DNA of 64,000 bases, from contig NRSV01000044.1 in NCBI GenBank assembly GCA_002286855.1, positions 124,001 to 188,000 of the forward strand, given 5' to 3'. Below are positions 13,984 to 23,556 of this stretch, in pieces (the first letter of the stretch is position 1; every line of letters begins with the position of its first letter). The position numbers were made by a program, and so were the translations under genes. The DNA is from Bipolaris cookei. Its lineage: Eukaryota > Ascomycota > Dothideomycetes > Pleosporales > Pleosporaceae. The notes below the pieces were generated by a model. It did not search any database. It had not been told where the DNA came from and saw nothing but the letters and a program-made list of their open reading frames with translations.

Positions 13984-15732
13984 CTACTTGAATCTATCTA
14001 GAAGCTTGACGTTGCGACCGTGGCGGGTAGTTCGTTGTGGAGGAGCTGCAGCGGCAGCCACACGTTTCTGACGCTTAGGCTTTGGAGCAGACGCCTTTGA
14101 GGCCTTGCGCTTGCTTTGTAACGACGTTTGTGTAGCTTTTTCGGCGCTGCGGGTCGCCTTCTGGCGCGCGCGTTTAGCAGCTTTTTCAGCCTTCTCCTTC
14201 TCCCTCGCCTTTCTGGCTGCCTCTCGCTCCACATGCTTCTCCTCAGCTATCCTTTGTTTGTGCAGCCGAGCCGCCTGTTACAGATCCCTAGCCTCGGCTT
14301 TTGGTGCCTCTCTGGTGCCTCATCTCTCTCCCGTACAGCCTCACGAGCTCGAGCCTCTCTTAGCTTGCGAGGAGACCAGAACACAGCTCCACCGTGGTAC
14401 TCTTGGCGCTGTTGAAGGTCAAGAGCTTTGCTCTTCTTCGTATGCTTTTGTCTGTGTTGGAGAGCCTCTCTTAGACCCTCATTCTCATGCTTCAAGAGCT
14501 CATTCTGCATAGACAGATGGTGGAGTGCGTGACTAAGCTTTTTTGACTCTTCTTGCTGGGTATCCTTCACCGCTACACGCAATAATTGATCAAGCTTTCT
14601 CCAATCACTGTCAGAAAGCCCTGATGGTGAGCTCCTCTCACCTTCTGGCGTACTCACGAATCTCTTGAGGATGACATGAGGATCTGTTAACCATATACCA
14701 GTAGCTTCAAACGCTGTCAATATAGTTGATCGCGTGAACGAAGACTGCCAGGCTCTCCAGAACAACGGAAAGAGGTCTCATTTCTTGATTGAGATGAGGC
14801 CCTGGGCGTTGTGGAGGTGTGAGGTGAGCTCAGCTGAGTAAGCTTGAGATAGTGGTCTGAACAGTAGTACTACATCTAGTGGCTGAAGCGTGTTAGTCGA
14901 ATGAGGAGGAAAGATCAATAGGAGTATCCTGTGGCGCTCGCAGTAGCTGATAAACTCCATCATCACGTGAGATTCGTGGCCATCAAGGATGGGCAATCTC
15001 CATCTACCTGATCGCTGCTTCGTACAATGATCAAACACCTGCTCAAGCTAAGCTAGCCCTATGTCGTCGTTTGACCAGCCTGAAGGAGATGATGAGACAA
15101 AGACGTCGTACTTGGTAGCTTTAATACCCTCTAACCAAGACGATCTAATTGCTCCTCTAGCTGCAGCGTAAATGAGGCATGGAGACAACCAGCTCCTATT
15201 GGCACTTGCTGAAGATCCTCTTGCTTCTGCCTACTACGCCAATCAGGAAGCCTTTCTCATCCATATTGTATATATCTCGAGCCTCAAGCTGGTACTTAGT
15301 GATCTTCTGGTGTAACAGCTTGAAGTAGAGTCTATACTTTGACTCTGAGTCAGCTACATGGCGCGTACGATGCATAGCGCTGGTCCACTTCGAGATGAGC
15401 TGAAGTTTGTGTCAGTTGATGAAGCGAGTAACCCAGCTCTCGCTGAGCTCGCGATGGGCTATTTCTGAAGAGAAATTTCTAACCATATCTCTCGTGGGAG
15501 GAAGGCCTTGGTTATTAAGCTTAGTGATATATTGTACAAACTCTAAATCCTGTTGTAGGCCGATAGCTTTCTGCTGAACATATCCATTGCTCCCAGGCCC
15601 TATTACACGCCTTCAGCGCCGACCCAACGTTGAGCGGTCAACGCCCCATTTTTCAGCAACCTCTTTTAACGTGAACTGTTCTCTTACATCTCGCAAGTCT
15701 AGATCTGCAATTGCTTCATCAACCGGGGCCAT
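13984..15732 (-). pseudogene. pogo/Fot1 DDE transposase remnant
   Basis: Reading from the ATG at 15732: an N-terminal psq-type helix-turn-helix (FTLKEVAEKWGVDRSTLGRR), the CENP-B-like segment (LPPTRDMVRNF, SEIAHRELSESWVTRFIN), and the catalytic core YNMDEKGFLIG, LPILDGHESH and STNTLQPLDV. The three aspartates are present with 35 residues between the second and third (DD35D), diagnostic of the Fot1/pogo group. A coiled-coil, Lys/Ala-rich C-terminus ends at 13984. The gene is dead: in-frame stops occur after STLGRR, after RFIN, in GLA-stop-LEQ (TGG to TAG), after SIKK and after TNKG. The frame shifts near 15.2 kb, where about 25 codons normally between the first and second catalytic blocks also seem missing, and again near 14.24 kb. 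Several stops fit C-to-T type decay such as RIP. Confidence 0.9.
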
Positions 15733-15780
15733 AGTTGTGAAGTTACCGCGCGCCAAAGTTATGATGTTGAGACGAGCGTT

Positions 15781-15831
15781 GGTGTTCGACGGGGCATGGG
15801 ATGAATCCGGGCATGAGGTGCACAGGCACGG
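15781..15831 (-). repeat. right terminal inverted repeat of the pogo-like element
   Basis: 51 bp, followed by TA at 15832-15833. Beyond the inner end the two termini diverge at once, so the repeat boundary is sharp. Confidence 0.93.
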
Positions 15832-15833
15832 TA

Positions 15834-17984
15834 CACACGAAAGAAGGATTGCAGAGAGAACGACAAGGCTGAATTCCCGTCATCCCCCCAAACACTCTCC
15901 ATCTCGTCATTACCGTTCAGAATTGCGGGGGGAAAAAGGAAGTAATCAATACGTAGAAAATCTCGTACGACATACCCAACCGCTCAATTTCCCTTTTTGC
16001 ACCAAACACATCCATCACCACTGGTACCCGATCTTACGAAACCTACCTGCGGCTAGTACCACTAAACCATTTCTCCACGTAGCCCTACACATAATCTTGC
16101 ATCCCACTACTCCTTTATTCTCTCAGGTGCCGTTACAACAAGACCGACCCCTTCCCTATCGCGGTGCCTTACACACCTCGTAGTCAGCATATTCGCAACA
16201 CACGTATGTAGACATCACACCACATGTGTGTGTATGCGCGTACACGCCACAGGACTCTCCACATGTGCACTACGTATGCAAAACACACCGTTTCCCTAAT
16301 CCTCTCCGCTTGCGGCCTTTTTTTCCTACGCAACGGACGTAGGCTACGTAGACGGGCTTAACTGCCGAAACGTCCCAACAAGCAACATGTACCATGTATA
16401 CTACCTTACGCAGCTTCACACATGGGAGGTTTAGTTAGTTGAAAACCTTGCACGTCGCGTCGTCATCTCCCTTTTCCCTTTCTCCATCGGAAAACAAAAT
16501 ACCGATACCCCTCGTATACACCATATGTGCATTCACACGCGCCCAAAGTATAGAAAATAAAATACACACATTCATTACCCTTCCCTCCCCTCCCTCCACA
16601 CACACACACAAGCGCACAAGCCCCCTCTTCCATCACCTCCCTCCCTTCCCCACTTGCTTAAAACGGGCCTGCACCCATGTCTAAACTTCTGCGCATCCCG
16701 CCAGAGTCATGCACATTCACTTCACATTTCCCCCTTGTCAGCAATTGCCTGTCTGAGGCACTCGAGAAGCACGCACAAACCCGTAACGGACTAATCGCGG
16801 TCTAACACCGGGACCATTACACCGGCTGTAATACTATTAATATATAGTTAGGGGAGGAGGACGGGGGCATGTTATCGGTAATATAACGCCGGCTGGCCAC
16901 AAGTCATGGGATTTTTCCCATAGGTGTGTCGAAAGTTTTCTTTAAAAATTTCTTTTCAAGCTATCCTTGCGTGGAGGGATGCTGAAGGAGTGTAATAGTA
17001 ATATAAATTTTGGGCGGCATGTTTCTTTAATGTGTACATGTGTATGCTGCACGGGAGAAGGCTGGAGTGGGCTTGCAAGAAGAGAGGTGATAAAGTAGAC
17101 AGATATTTTGTGTGTGTTGGATGGATGGATGGGATGGGATGGAATGTTTTGCAAAAAAGAAAGTATTGAATGAGAATTTAGAATTTGGGGTAAATGAAAG
17201 TGTACTGCGTCTTGGTCTTCGTTCATCTCGTTCACTTGTTGATGAAGGGGTGAGCCACCATCCGTTCCTCCGTCCGTCTTATCGACGCCCTGAAGATAGG
17301 TAAGCTACCCAAGTTCGGGGATGTACGAAAAGTAAAGGGCCAAACTTGAACAGGGGGTAAGTAAGCAAGTCAAAAGGTGAGCAAATCACAAAGGACGGGG
17401 AGTTACCCTGGATTATTGATCGACAGAATCCCTGAAGCGAGTCCGATATGCTCTCGATCTGCCAGACGATAACCGTCAACGAACGAACCCCCGATGCACC
17501 AACGGAGACCAGGGAAGGGGGGAGCACAGAATGGTAATAATACCGACGTGAAGGTTTCCAAGGTGCATAGTGTCGCGACGGGCTTACTATTATTACGCCG
17601 TACTTGCTTGGTTGCTGTAATAAAAAAGGCGCAACAAAAGGAGGGAGCGCAGGGGATACGTGTTTGTCACTCGTCTTACCTTTGTCATATATGGTTAAAG
17701 TTTGGAATATATAACCCCAAGACAAGCACTATGGATAGATTGTGATCAACGCAAAAAGAAAACAAGGACGAAGGGAGGAGAGAAAAGAACGAACTAGCAA
17801 AGTCTAGTGTTACCAAATACACACAACTAGCGCCGCCTGGTCTTTGTTTACTTCGGTTCTTTCCCGTGCCCGTCACTCTACTAACTACCAAAGACACCCA
17901 AACCCATCCCAAGGGGTATATATCCGCAAAGCTATGCATCTTCAAAGCAAAAACAGAGACTGAGAAAATAACAACAAGAAAGTA
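15834..17984. other. gene-free stretch between transposon and phosphatase
   Basis: Sequence right of the transposon is pyrimidine- then purine-rich, with CA-type microsatellite words near 16,600. Open frames are short and lack motifs. No gene is supported. Confidence 0.5.
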
Positions 17985-18431
17985 TCAAAGTCTATCAAGC
18001 TCGTCCCAGTAAACGAACATGAAACCAATGATGCAAATACAGGCAAAAACCGCGTATAAGACAACATGGCCTGAAGAACATATTGTATCGTAAGAGGAAA
18101 GTGAAGCGGACGAGTGTACTGGGGAAGACGATTGACTTTGAGGAACGAGAGAAGAAGGGTGAGGAGAAGGGGGATCCCTCTGTGCTTCGATGTCTGCTCC
18201 CCAGCCTTGTTGCTCCTCAACTTGGCCGCTTACCCCTACTTGCTCAAGCACAGGGTCTTGAATAATAGTGATTGGAAGTAGAGAAGTAGGGGCAGCAACA
18301 AGAGGCGGTGCAACGCTGCCGTTAAAGGTGTTGTATGTGTACACCGTAGGAGGGAGCAGGGACCACGACACCGTCTTCTTTGCATTGTCCTCACGCCCGG
18401 GGCGTAGTCCCTTCAGAAGCTGCAAAATCGA
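17985..18431 (-). other. in-frame open extension after the phosphatase stop, ending in a membrane segment
   Basis: Directly after the TAG at 18434-18432 the same reading frame stays open for about 148 codons to a TGA at 17987-17985. It has no ATG of its own except one inside the last hydrophobic segment. The predicted peptide is Pro/Ser-rich and polar, then ends with a 21-residue hydrophobic run (18068-18006, beginning HVVLYAVFAC) followed by only six residues. That is the layout of a tail anchor. It could be reached by stop-codon readthrough or alternative splicing, or it could be the original C-terminus cut off by a nonsense change. I found no convincing intron that removes the stop. Confidence 0.45.
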
Positions 18432-19808
18432 CTAAGTCTTGCCCTTCTCATACTCCATGTCTGCGTCCTGGAGCTCAGCTTCGAGTTGGGCGCGAGCATC
18501 CGGCGAGTCGGATGCACCACTACTGCTTAAAGGCGAGGATGCGGATGGTGGGGTCTCTTCGTCTTCGCCGTAGTGCACCGACTTTTGGCGCTTCAGTGCG
18601 GGCTCACCATCGGGCGTGTTGGCGGTGCTGACAAGTCCTAATTGGCTTGCATGAACAGGGTTCTGGGCAATCCACCTCTCTCGCCATTGTTCGCGAAGGA
18701 CGTCGTAGATGAACTGAAATTGCACCTTGGACTGTACCATACCTGCGCGCTGGTCCCTGAGCACCTCGACTATCTTGACAACGGGGTCCTCGGTCTCGGA
18801 TACGTCGTCTAGTGAACCTTCTTGGAGCTCCTGTGTCAGCCAGTCGAGAGCGATAAAAGTTCCGCTGCGACCAATGCCTGCACTACAATGTACAATGCGC
18901 GGGTTGGTAGCATTATCAGAGTTCTTTAGACGGGAAATCTCGACCAATCTCAGCATAGCGGAGCGGTCGTCTCCTTCTGGCACGGAGAAGTCCGGCCAGC
19001 CGGCAAAGAGCAGGTGCCAGACCTTCTTGGACTCGGATTCATCATCAGTCGTCATGTCGATCTCCCGGACCTGAGTGCGCGCCTCATCATTAATGGTATA
19101 TGAGGCCAGATGAAGATTGTGAATGAGACCGTCTTGGAATTCGTCATGCTCGTTGACACGCAAATCGGGGTTCGAGGGCGACTGGGGATAGTAGGGGTAG
19201 CACTTTTCCCGGTAGGCCTCAAACGTCTGGGTAAGCATGACGATGACGGCGGGCGAATCATTCTCTTTCCAGACCATACGCCAGATGTGCGACCATGTCT
19301 CGGCCTTGGGTCCTTGTGTTGCGATGTACTTGAGGGGTGTTTGGGACTTGGTCGTCTCAAGGACTATGGGCGAGGCGTTGATGTAGTCAAAGTGGCCCTC
19401 AGGGACAGCGAGATGGACTCTGTTAGACTGGTATGGGTCGACATTGGCGTAGCGGTTGCGGAAGGTGTACTCCTCGCCGCCGCAGCGTGCCCACTTGGGC
19501 GGTTCCTCTGAATCGGGCGGGTGTGAGGTATCGCGAAGGCGCTCGTTCTGGGCCATTTCGAGGCGCATCCACTTGGCATTGACGTCTCTGGCGGAGCCGA
19601 GGAAAGCGGGATATGGGATGTCCGCATTTTCGGCTGGCGTGGGCGTGCCGGGAGCAGAGAGAGGGTTGGCGAGGCTGTGGGTGCTAGCGGCGGGGGTACT
19701 GGCAGCGGGCGTGTTGAGCGACGAGGTGGTGAGGGAGCGGAGACTGTCCTTGCTGCGCGAGCGCTTGGACGAGGCCGTGGGCGAGATGGGGTCGTCGGGG
19801 CTGGCCAT
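18432..19808 (-). CDS. protein tyrosine phosphatase, classical non-receptor type
   Basis: Removes phosphate from phosphotyrosine in proteins; fungal members act on MAP-kinase or cell-cycle regulators, but the substrate here cannot be inferred. From the ATG at 19808 the protein is 458 aa. A Ser/Thr-rich, probably disordered N-terminus is followed by the catalytic domain. Visible are NRYANVDPYQSNRV, the WPD loop (W271-P-D273, as WPDFSVPEG), the P-loop HCSAGIGRSGT with nucleophile C308 and R314, and QFQFIYDVL near the end. All key residues are present. The open frame continues upstream of the ATG to 20096 without another ATG, so a short 5' exon is possible. The C-terminal tail is acidic and Ser-rich and stops at TAG. 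The same frame reopens downstream (see 17985-18431). Confidence 0.87.
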   Translation of the reverse strand: MASPDDPISPTASSKRSRSKDSLRSLTTSSLNTPAASTPAASTHSLANPLSAPGTPTPAENADIPYPAFLGSARDVNAKWMRLEMAQNERLRDTSHPPDSEEPPKWARCGGEEYTFRNRYANVDPYQSNRVHLAVPEGHFDYINASPIVLETTKSQTPLKYIATQGPKAETWSHIWRMVWKENDSPAVIVMLTQTFEAYREKCYPYYPQSPSNPDLRVNEHDEFQDGLIHNLHLASYTINDEARTQVREIDMTTDDESESKKVWHLLFAGWPDFSVPEGDDRSAMLRLVEISRLKNSDNATNPRIVHCSAGIGRSGTFIALDWLTQELQEGSLDDVSETEDPVVKIVEVLRDQRAGMVQSKVQFQFIYDVLREQWRERWIAQNPVHASQLGLVSTANTPDGEPALKRQKSVHYGEDEETPPSASSPLSSSGASDSPDARAQLEAELQDADMEYEKGKT

Positions 19809-20152
19809 GGCTGGGTCGGTCCTGATGAGGACGCCCTTGAGCTTTGCCTTGCGCCGGAGGGCGCGAAGTTTATGCAGCTTGAAGAGATCCGCGTCCGTGT
19901 AGGCGAGCGGGTTGGAGGCGGTTAGTGGAGGGGAGAGCAGAGTACTATGTATGTGTACACCAAGTGGCGGAACAGCGGGCGGGTGCAGGCTGTGGCGCGT
20001 CAGAGTCAGAGGCCGGAACGATGAGCCTGAGGGCGCTTTGCCGTGTCTCGAAATTAGCGATAGGGGGGATGCGAGGTTGCAAGTGGAGGCGGGCAAGATG
20101 AGGCTTCGCCACGATGCATCTGCTACTCTGTCTCGGTCCCCGTCTGCGCGTC

Positions 20153-20193
20153 TCTTGTCTGCGTCTTGTCTGCGTCTTGTCTGCGTCTTGTCT
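20153..20193 (+). repeat. 11-bp tandem repeat (TCTTGTCTGCG)
   Basis: Three perfect copies at 20153-20185 and a partial fourth. It lies in the 1-kb gap upstream of both the phosphatase (minus) and the small 75-aa gene (plus); otherwise no coding region is recognised in 19809-20830. Confidence 0.85.
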
Positions 20194-20830
20194 TGCCTTG
20201 CTGGTCCTTGGTGGCAGTCGCAGTTACTGCACTCTCAGTCGCAGTGCCGTGTCAGCGAGCTTACCATGGACCAGGTCAGAGCAAGAGGCAGCCCGTCTCC
20301 CAAGGACCGGCTTCAGCGACCTTCCGGACAATGGAGGGGCTGCGGGCGGCCTCGCAGTCGGGGGGAGCAGATGGCGGATCGCAGGCAGGCCGTAGCGTCG
20401 TCGCGTGGCCTTCTAGAAGGGTGGGCAGGCAGATGGGTAAATGGGAAACGGGTGTGTATTAATGGCAAATGTCCCACCGTCGAGGGGGAAATAGACAATG
20501 TTAATGCGAACGTGCAAGGCCAAGGCAGATAGCCTGTGAAATGGAATGACAACGCAGCAACAAGAAAAAACAAGCTCCCACCTAAGGCCCCTCCTTTCAC
20601 CCCTGCAAACACGCCAGGCGCGGTCGCTGGTCGCGTTAGATGTAGTAAGTACGCACATGGCTGCCCGCTATTCCTCTACCAACACTCGAAGTTGCCCCCA
20701 CCCAATCTTTTTACTCCTCACCCACCCACCATCGCCATCACTCCTTCCACCCCAACCCTATCATCTGCGCATCTGTACCATTCCATCGCACCATCAGCCA
20801 TCAAACTGTAGATGCACCACTGACTCGCCC

Positions 20831-21216
20831 ATGGGCCCCTGGTTCGCTCTCTTCGAGGTACGTGCAGAGTCGCAGAAGAGCCCAAGATATCAAACTAACA
20901 CCTTGGTACAGGCCTGGGCGGTCGCACGTGTGCGTCCATATCCCCTTTAACCCCAAACTGTCCTGATGACTGACTTGTGAAAGCTGATTCGGTCGCCCAC
21001 CTTCAACCGAGCCGTGCAAAAGGCATATCGCAAGATCAACAGGCTGCCAGACTTTGAGCAAAAGAATGGCTGTGGGAGTATGCCGGCCTTATTGCTACAA
21101 AAAATTCACCCACTGACTGCGCTTCAGGAACAGGCCCCTCGTCCTTTGACCATTTCAAAGACGAAGTAAAGAATCAGTTCCGTGAGCTCACTTGGCAGAA
21201 ACGCCCTCCCAAGTGA
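20831..21216 (+). CDS. 75-aa four-exon conserved small protein, possibly MIOREX component 7-like
   Basis: Built from tiny exons 20831-20857, 20912-20929, 20984-21077 and 21128-21216, with introns of 54, 54 and 50 nt that carry good donors (GTACGT, GTGCGT, GTATGC), branch-like CTAAC or CTGAC words and AG acceptors. The total of 228 nt is 75 codons plus TGA. The peptide begins MGPWFALFEAWAVARLIRSP, a short amphipathic or hydrophobic N-terminus. A basic helix (NRAVQKAYRKINRL) and a C-terminal FDHFKDEVKNQF segment follow. This pattern resembles the small fungal mitochondrial MIOREX component 7 family, a resemblance drawn from memory and not checked. The gene model is more secure than the name. 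An alternative donor at 20921 would shorten exon 2 by three codons. Confidence 0.6.
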
Positions 21217-21979
21217 ACACAGTTCCGAGTTCCGGTCGCTTTCCGCCACCCCCTCTAGTTTGTCAGGCATGTGACAGCCGTCAGGCCAAGCCATGCTGCT
21301 AACCGACCGGTAATCTGTCAGACAATCTGCAGCCAACCAACCAAATGCTGGTATATCCAGAGACATCAATGCCTCTCATGCCGCCCGGTCTAGCAAAGCA
21401 CTTCGAAGAGCGTGGCCGCAAAATGTCGCCATCGATAATCTGGCAATGCAGAAAAGACATAGTGTTGATCCTTGACCTTTGTTCTACAAAACTGCTTCAC
21501 TTCTTCTCCTGCTCATACAGGGAAACAAGAACATCACGTTATTCTTGAATCGATGAAGACAGATGCTGATTGTACTAGAATTGAGATTATTGTAATCTGG
21601 CACTTGAGCATGAAAATGCCCGATCCGCGATGGTACCGTCCATGGTGTAATGTCCAAATACACTTTTTTGGCCTTGGTCTGTTACATGTATCAACTATTC
21701 CAGATATTGATTGCAGCTGATATCTACGACCCATTACTCTACATGCAATGCACATTATGATTAGGGCAAACATCTGAATAGAACAGTGCTGGGCGTTTTT
21801 CTACTAGTACATACGTACGCACCTATCCAAGTGGTGACTTGATTACGTGATTGTGGAGTCGTGACATACCTGTATCTGAAAGCATCATTACGTCATGAAT
21901 GTCTTGACACCTCTTATACTACACTACCACTGTGCTTTCAAGCTCGTAATGTACACAAATTCACCGTCTGTACAATACA

Positions 21980-23303
21980 ATGCCTTCAGCAATAGTCACT
22001 GGCGCCACTGGTACGTCTTTGTCAGAATAGGGCCAGCATGTGTTAACATACCACAGGCATCCTCGGTCGCGAGATCGTCTTCGAACTCAGTCAACACCGC
22101 TCCCAATGGCCCACTATACACGCACTTTCGCGGAGCAAGAAAGAAGAATACTCCAATACCGTAATCCACAACCACATTGACCTGCAATCTGACCCAGACA
22201 CCATGGCCAATGATCTCAAGAACGTGCGCGGAGAGTATATATTCTTCGCCGCTTACCTCGCCCAGGATAAAGAACAAGATGCATGGGAAGTCAATGGGCG
22301 AATGCTCTCCAACTTCCTCTATGCTCTAGAAAAAACAGGCGCCATATCGCAAGTCAAGCGAATCATCCTCGTCTGCGGCGCAAAACAATACGGCGTCCAC
22401 CTCGGCGTGCCCCAGCAGCCCATGCAAGAAGACGCACCCTGGCTCACCTCATCCAAATGGCCGCCAAACTTCTACTACAACCAGCAAAACATTCTGCACG
22501 ACTTTTGCGCCAAGCACAACAAAGAATGGGTAGTAACGTACCCCAACGATGTCATCGGCTTCGCATCAGGAAACTTTATGAATCTCTCTGCAGCCCTGGC
22601 TCTCTACGTGCTCGTCTCCAAGGAAATGTCTGGCAATAGTGGCATCGAGTTCCCCGGCTCCCCCACCTTCTACACGAAATTCAACTGCTTCACCAGCGCA
22701 AAACTACACGCTGAGTTCTGCGCATGGATAGCGCTGGACCCGCGTACCGCGAATCAAGCCTTCAACATAACAAACGGCGATGTCGAGAGTTATCAGAATC
22801 TCTGGCCAAAAGTTACACAGTACTTTGGTACCACTGTCAAACCAGACCAGTTCAAGAGTGTGTATAGCGGTAGCGGTGCAACAAGTATAAGCGGTAGAAT
22901 CAAAGATATGGTTGTGGGGACGGAGAGCCGGTCTTCGACTGTGGAGATGGCACCTCAACCACCTATTTCTGAAGTTGCGGATGAGTTAGGTTTGCAGGGC
23001 ACGCCAGTGCTGGAGCCCAGCCACGTGGAGCAGCACATTGATCTTGTCAAATGGTCCAAGCGCGACGATGTCAAGCAAGCATGGAATGCACTTGCAGATC
23101 GCGAGGCCTTGGACAAGGACGCTTTTGACAAGGCAACATGGGCTTTTCTGGGCTTTGTGCTCGGAAGGAACTTTGATCTTGTGATTAGTATGAGCAAGGC
23201 GCGCGAGTACGGCTGGACGGGGTACAGAGACACATGGGGTAGTTTGAAGGATGTGTTTGAACAGATGAAGGCTGTGGGTGCTTTACCAAAGGGTCTAGAT
23301 TGA
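21980..23303 (+). CDS. PRISE-type NAD(P)H-dependent reductase (SDR superfamily)
   Basis: A short-chain dehydrogenase/reductase of the progesterone 5-beta-reductase/iridoid synthase-like group, which reduces activated C=C bonds with NAD(P)H. Exons 21980-22010 and 22057-23303; the 46-nt intron splits the glycine codon of the nucleotide-binding motif. The protein is 425 aa. Seen: Rossmann motif GATGILG at residues 8-14, the GAKQYG block with K120 (canonical GTKHY), and NFYYNQQNIL with Y150/Y151, matching the PRISE catalytic FYYxxEDxL motif. A KFNCFTSAKLHAEFCAW segment and a C-terminal helical domain follow. Fungal homologues often act in secondary metabolism, but no biosynthetic partners adjoin it. 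It is convergent with MON1, 253 bp away. The substrate is unknown. Confidence 0.83.
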
Positions 23304-23556
23304 TTTGTAAGTGCCCGTATCCATGCACGCATGTTCATGTAAGGCAATATATCTTCTTCTCTCCCCATACTCCGCACCCTATTTCTTGACTTGTACACAG
23401 TCTACTACAAGCAAATCCCAACACAATTAATTCATATCGTGCATGTTGCATATTTAGTTTGTTGTTGCGGCTGTACATACTCCATGTGTACGTTGTCCAC
23501 AAAACTTGACACGACTACGTACTCGCCACATTCATGCAACGACAACAACATTCAGT

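Larger units (their letters stand above)
13832..15831 (-). mobile_element. pogo/Fot1-type Tc1-mariner DNA transposon, complete ends, dead transposase
   Basis: The element is exactly 2,000 bp. It is bounded by inverted terminal repeats of 51 bp (13832-13882 and 15781-15831) that match at 47 of 51 positions; all four differences are transitions. Both outer ends abut TA (13830-13831 and 15832-15833), the target duplication expected of Tc1/mariner elements. A single transposase reading region lies inside on the minus strand, broken by stops and frame shifts. The structure indicates one clean insertion that later decayed. Other copies may exist elsewhere in the genome; only this one was found in the window. 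Confidence 0.92.
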
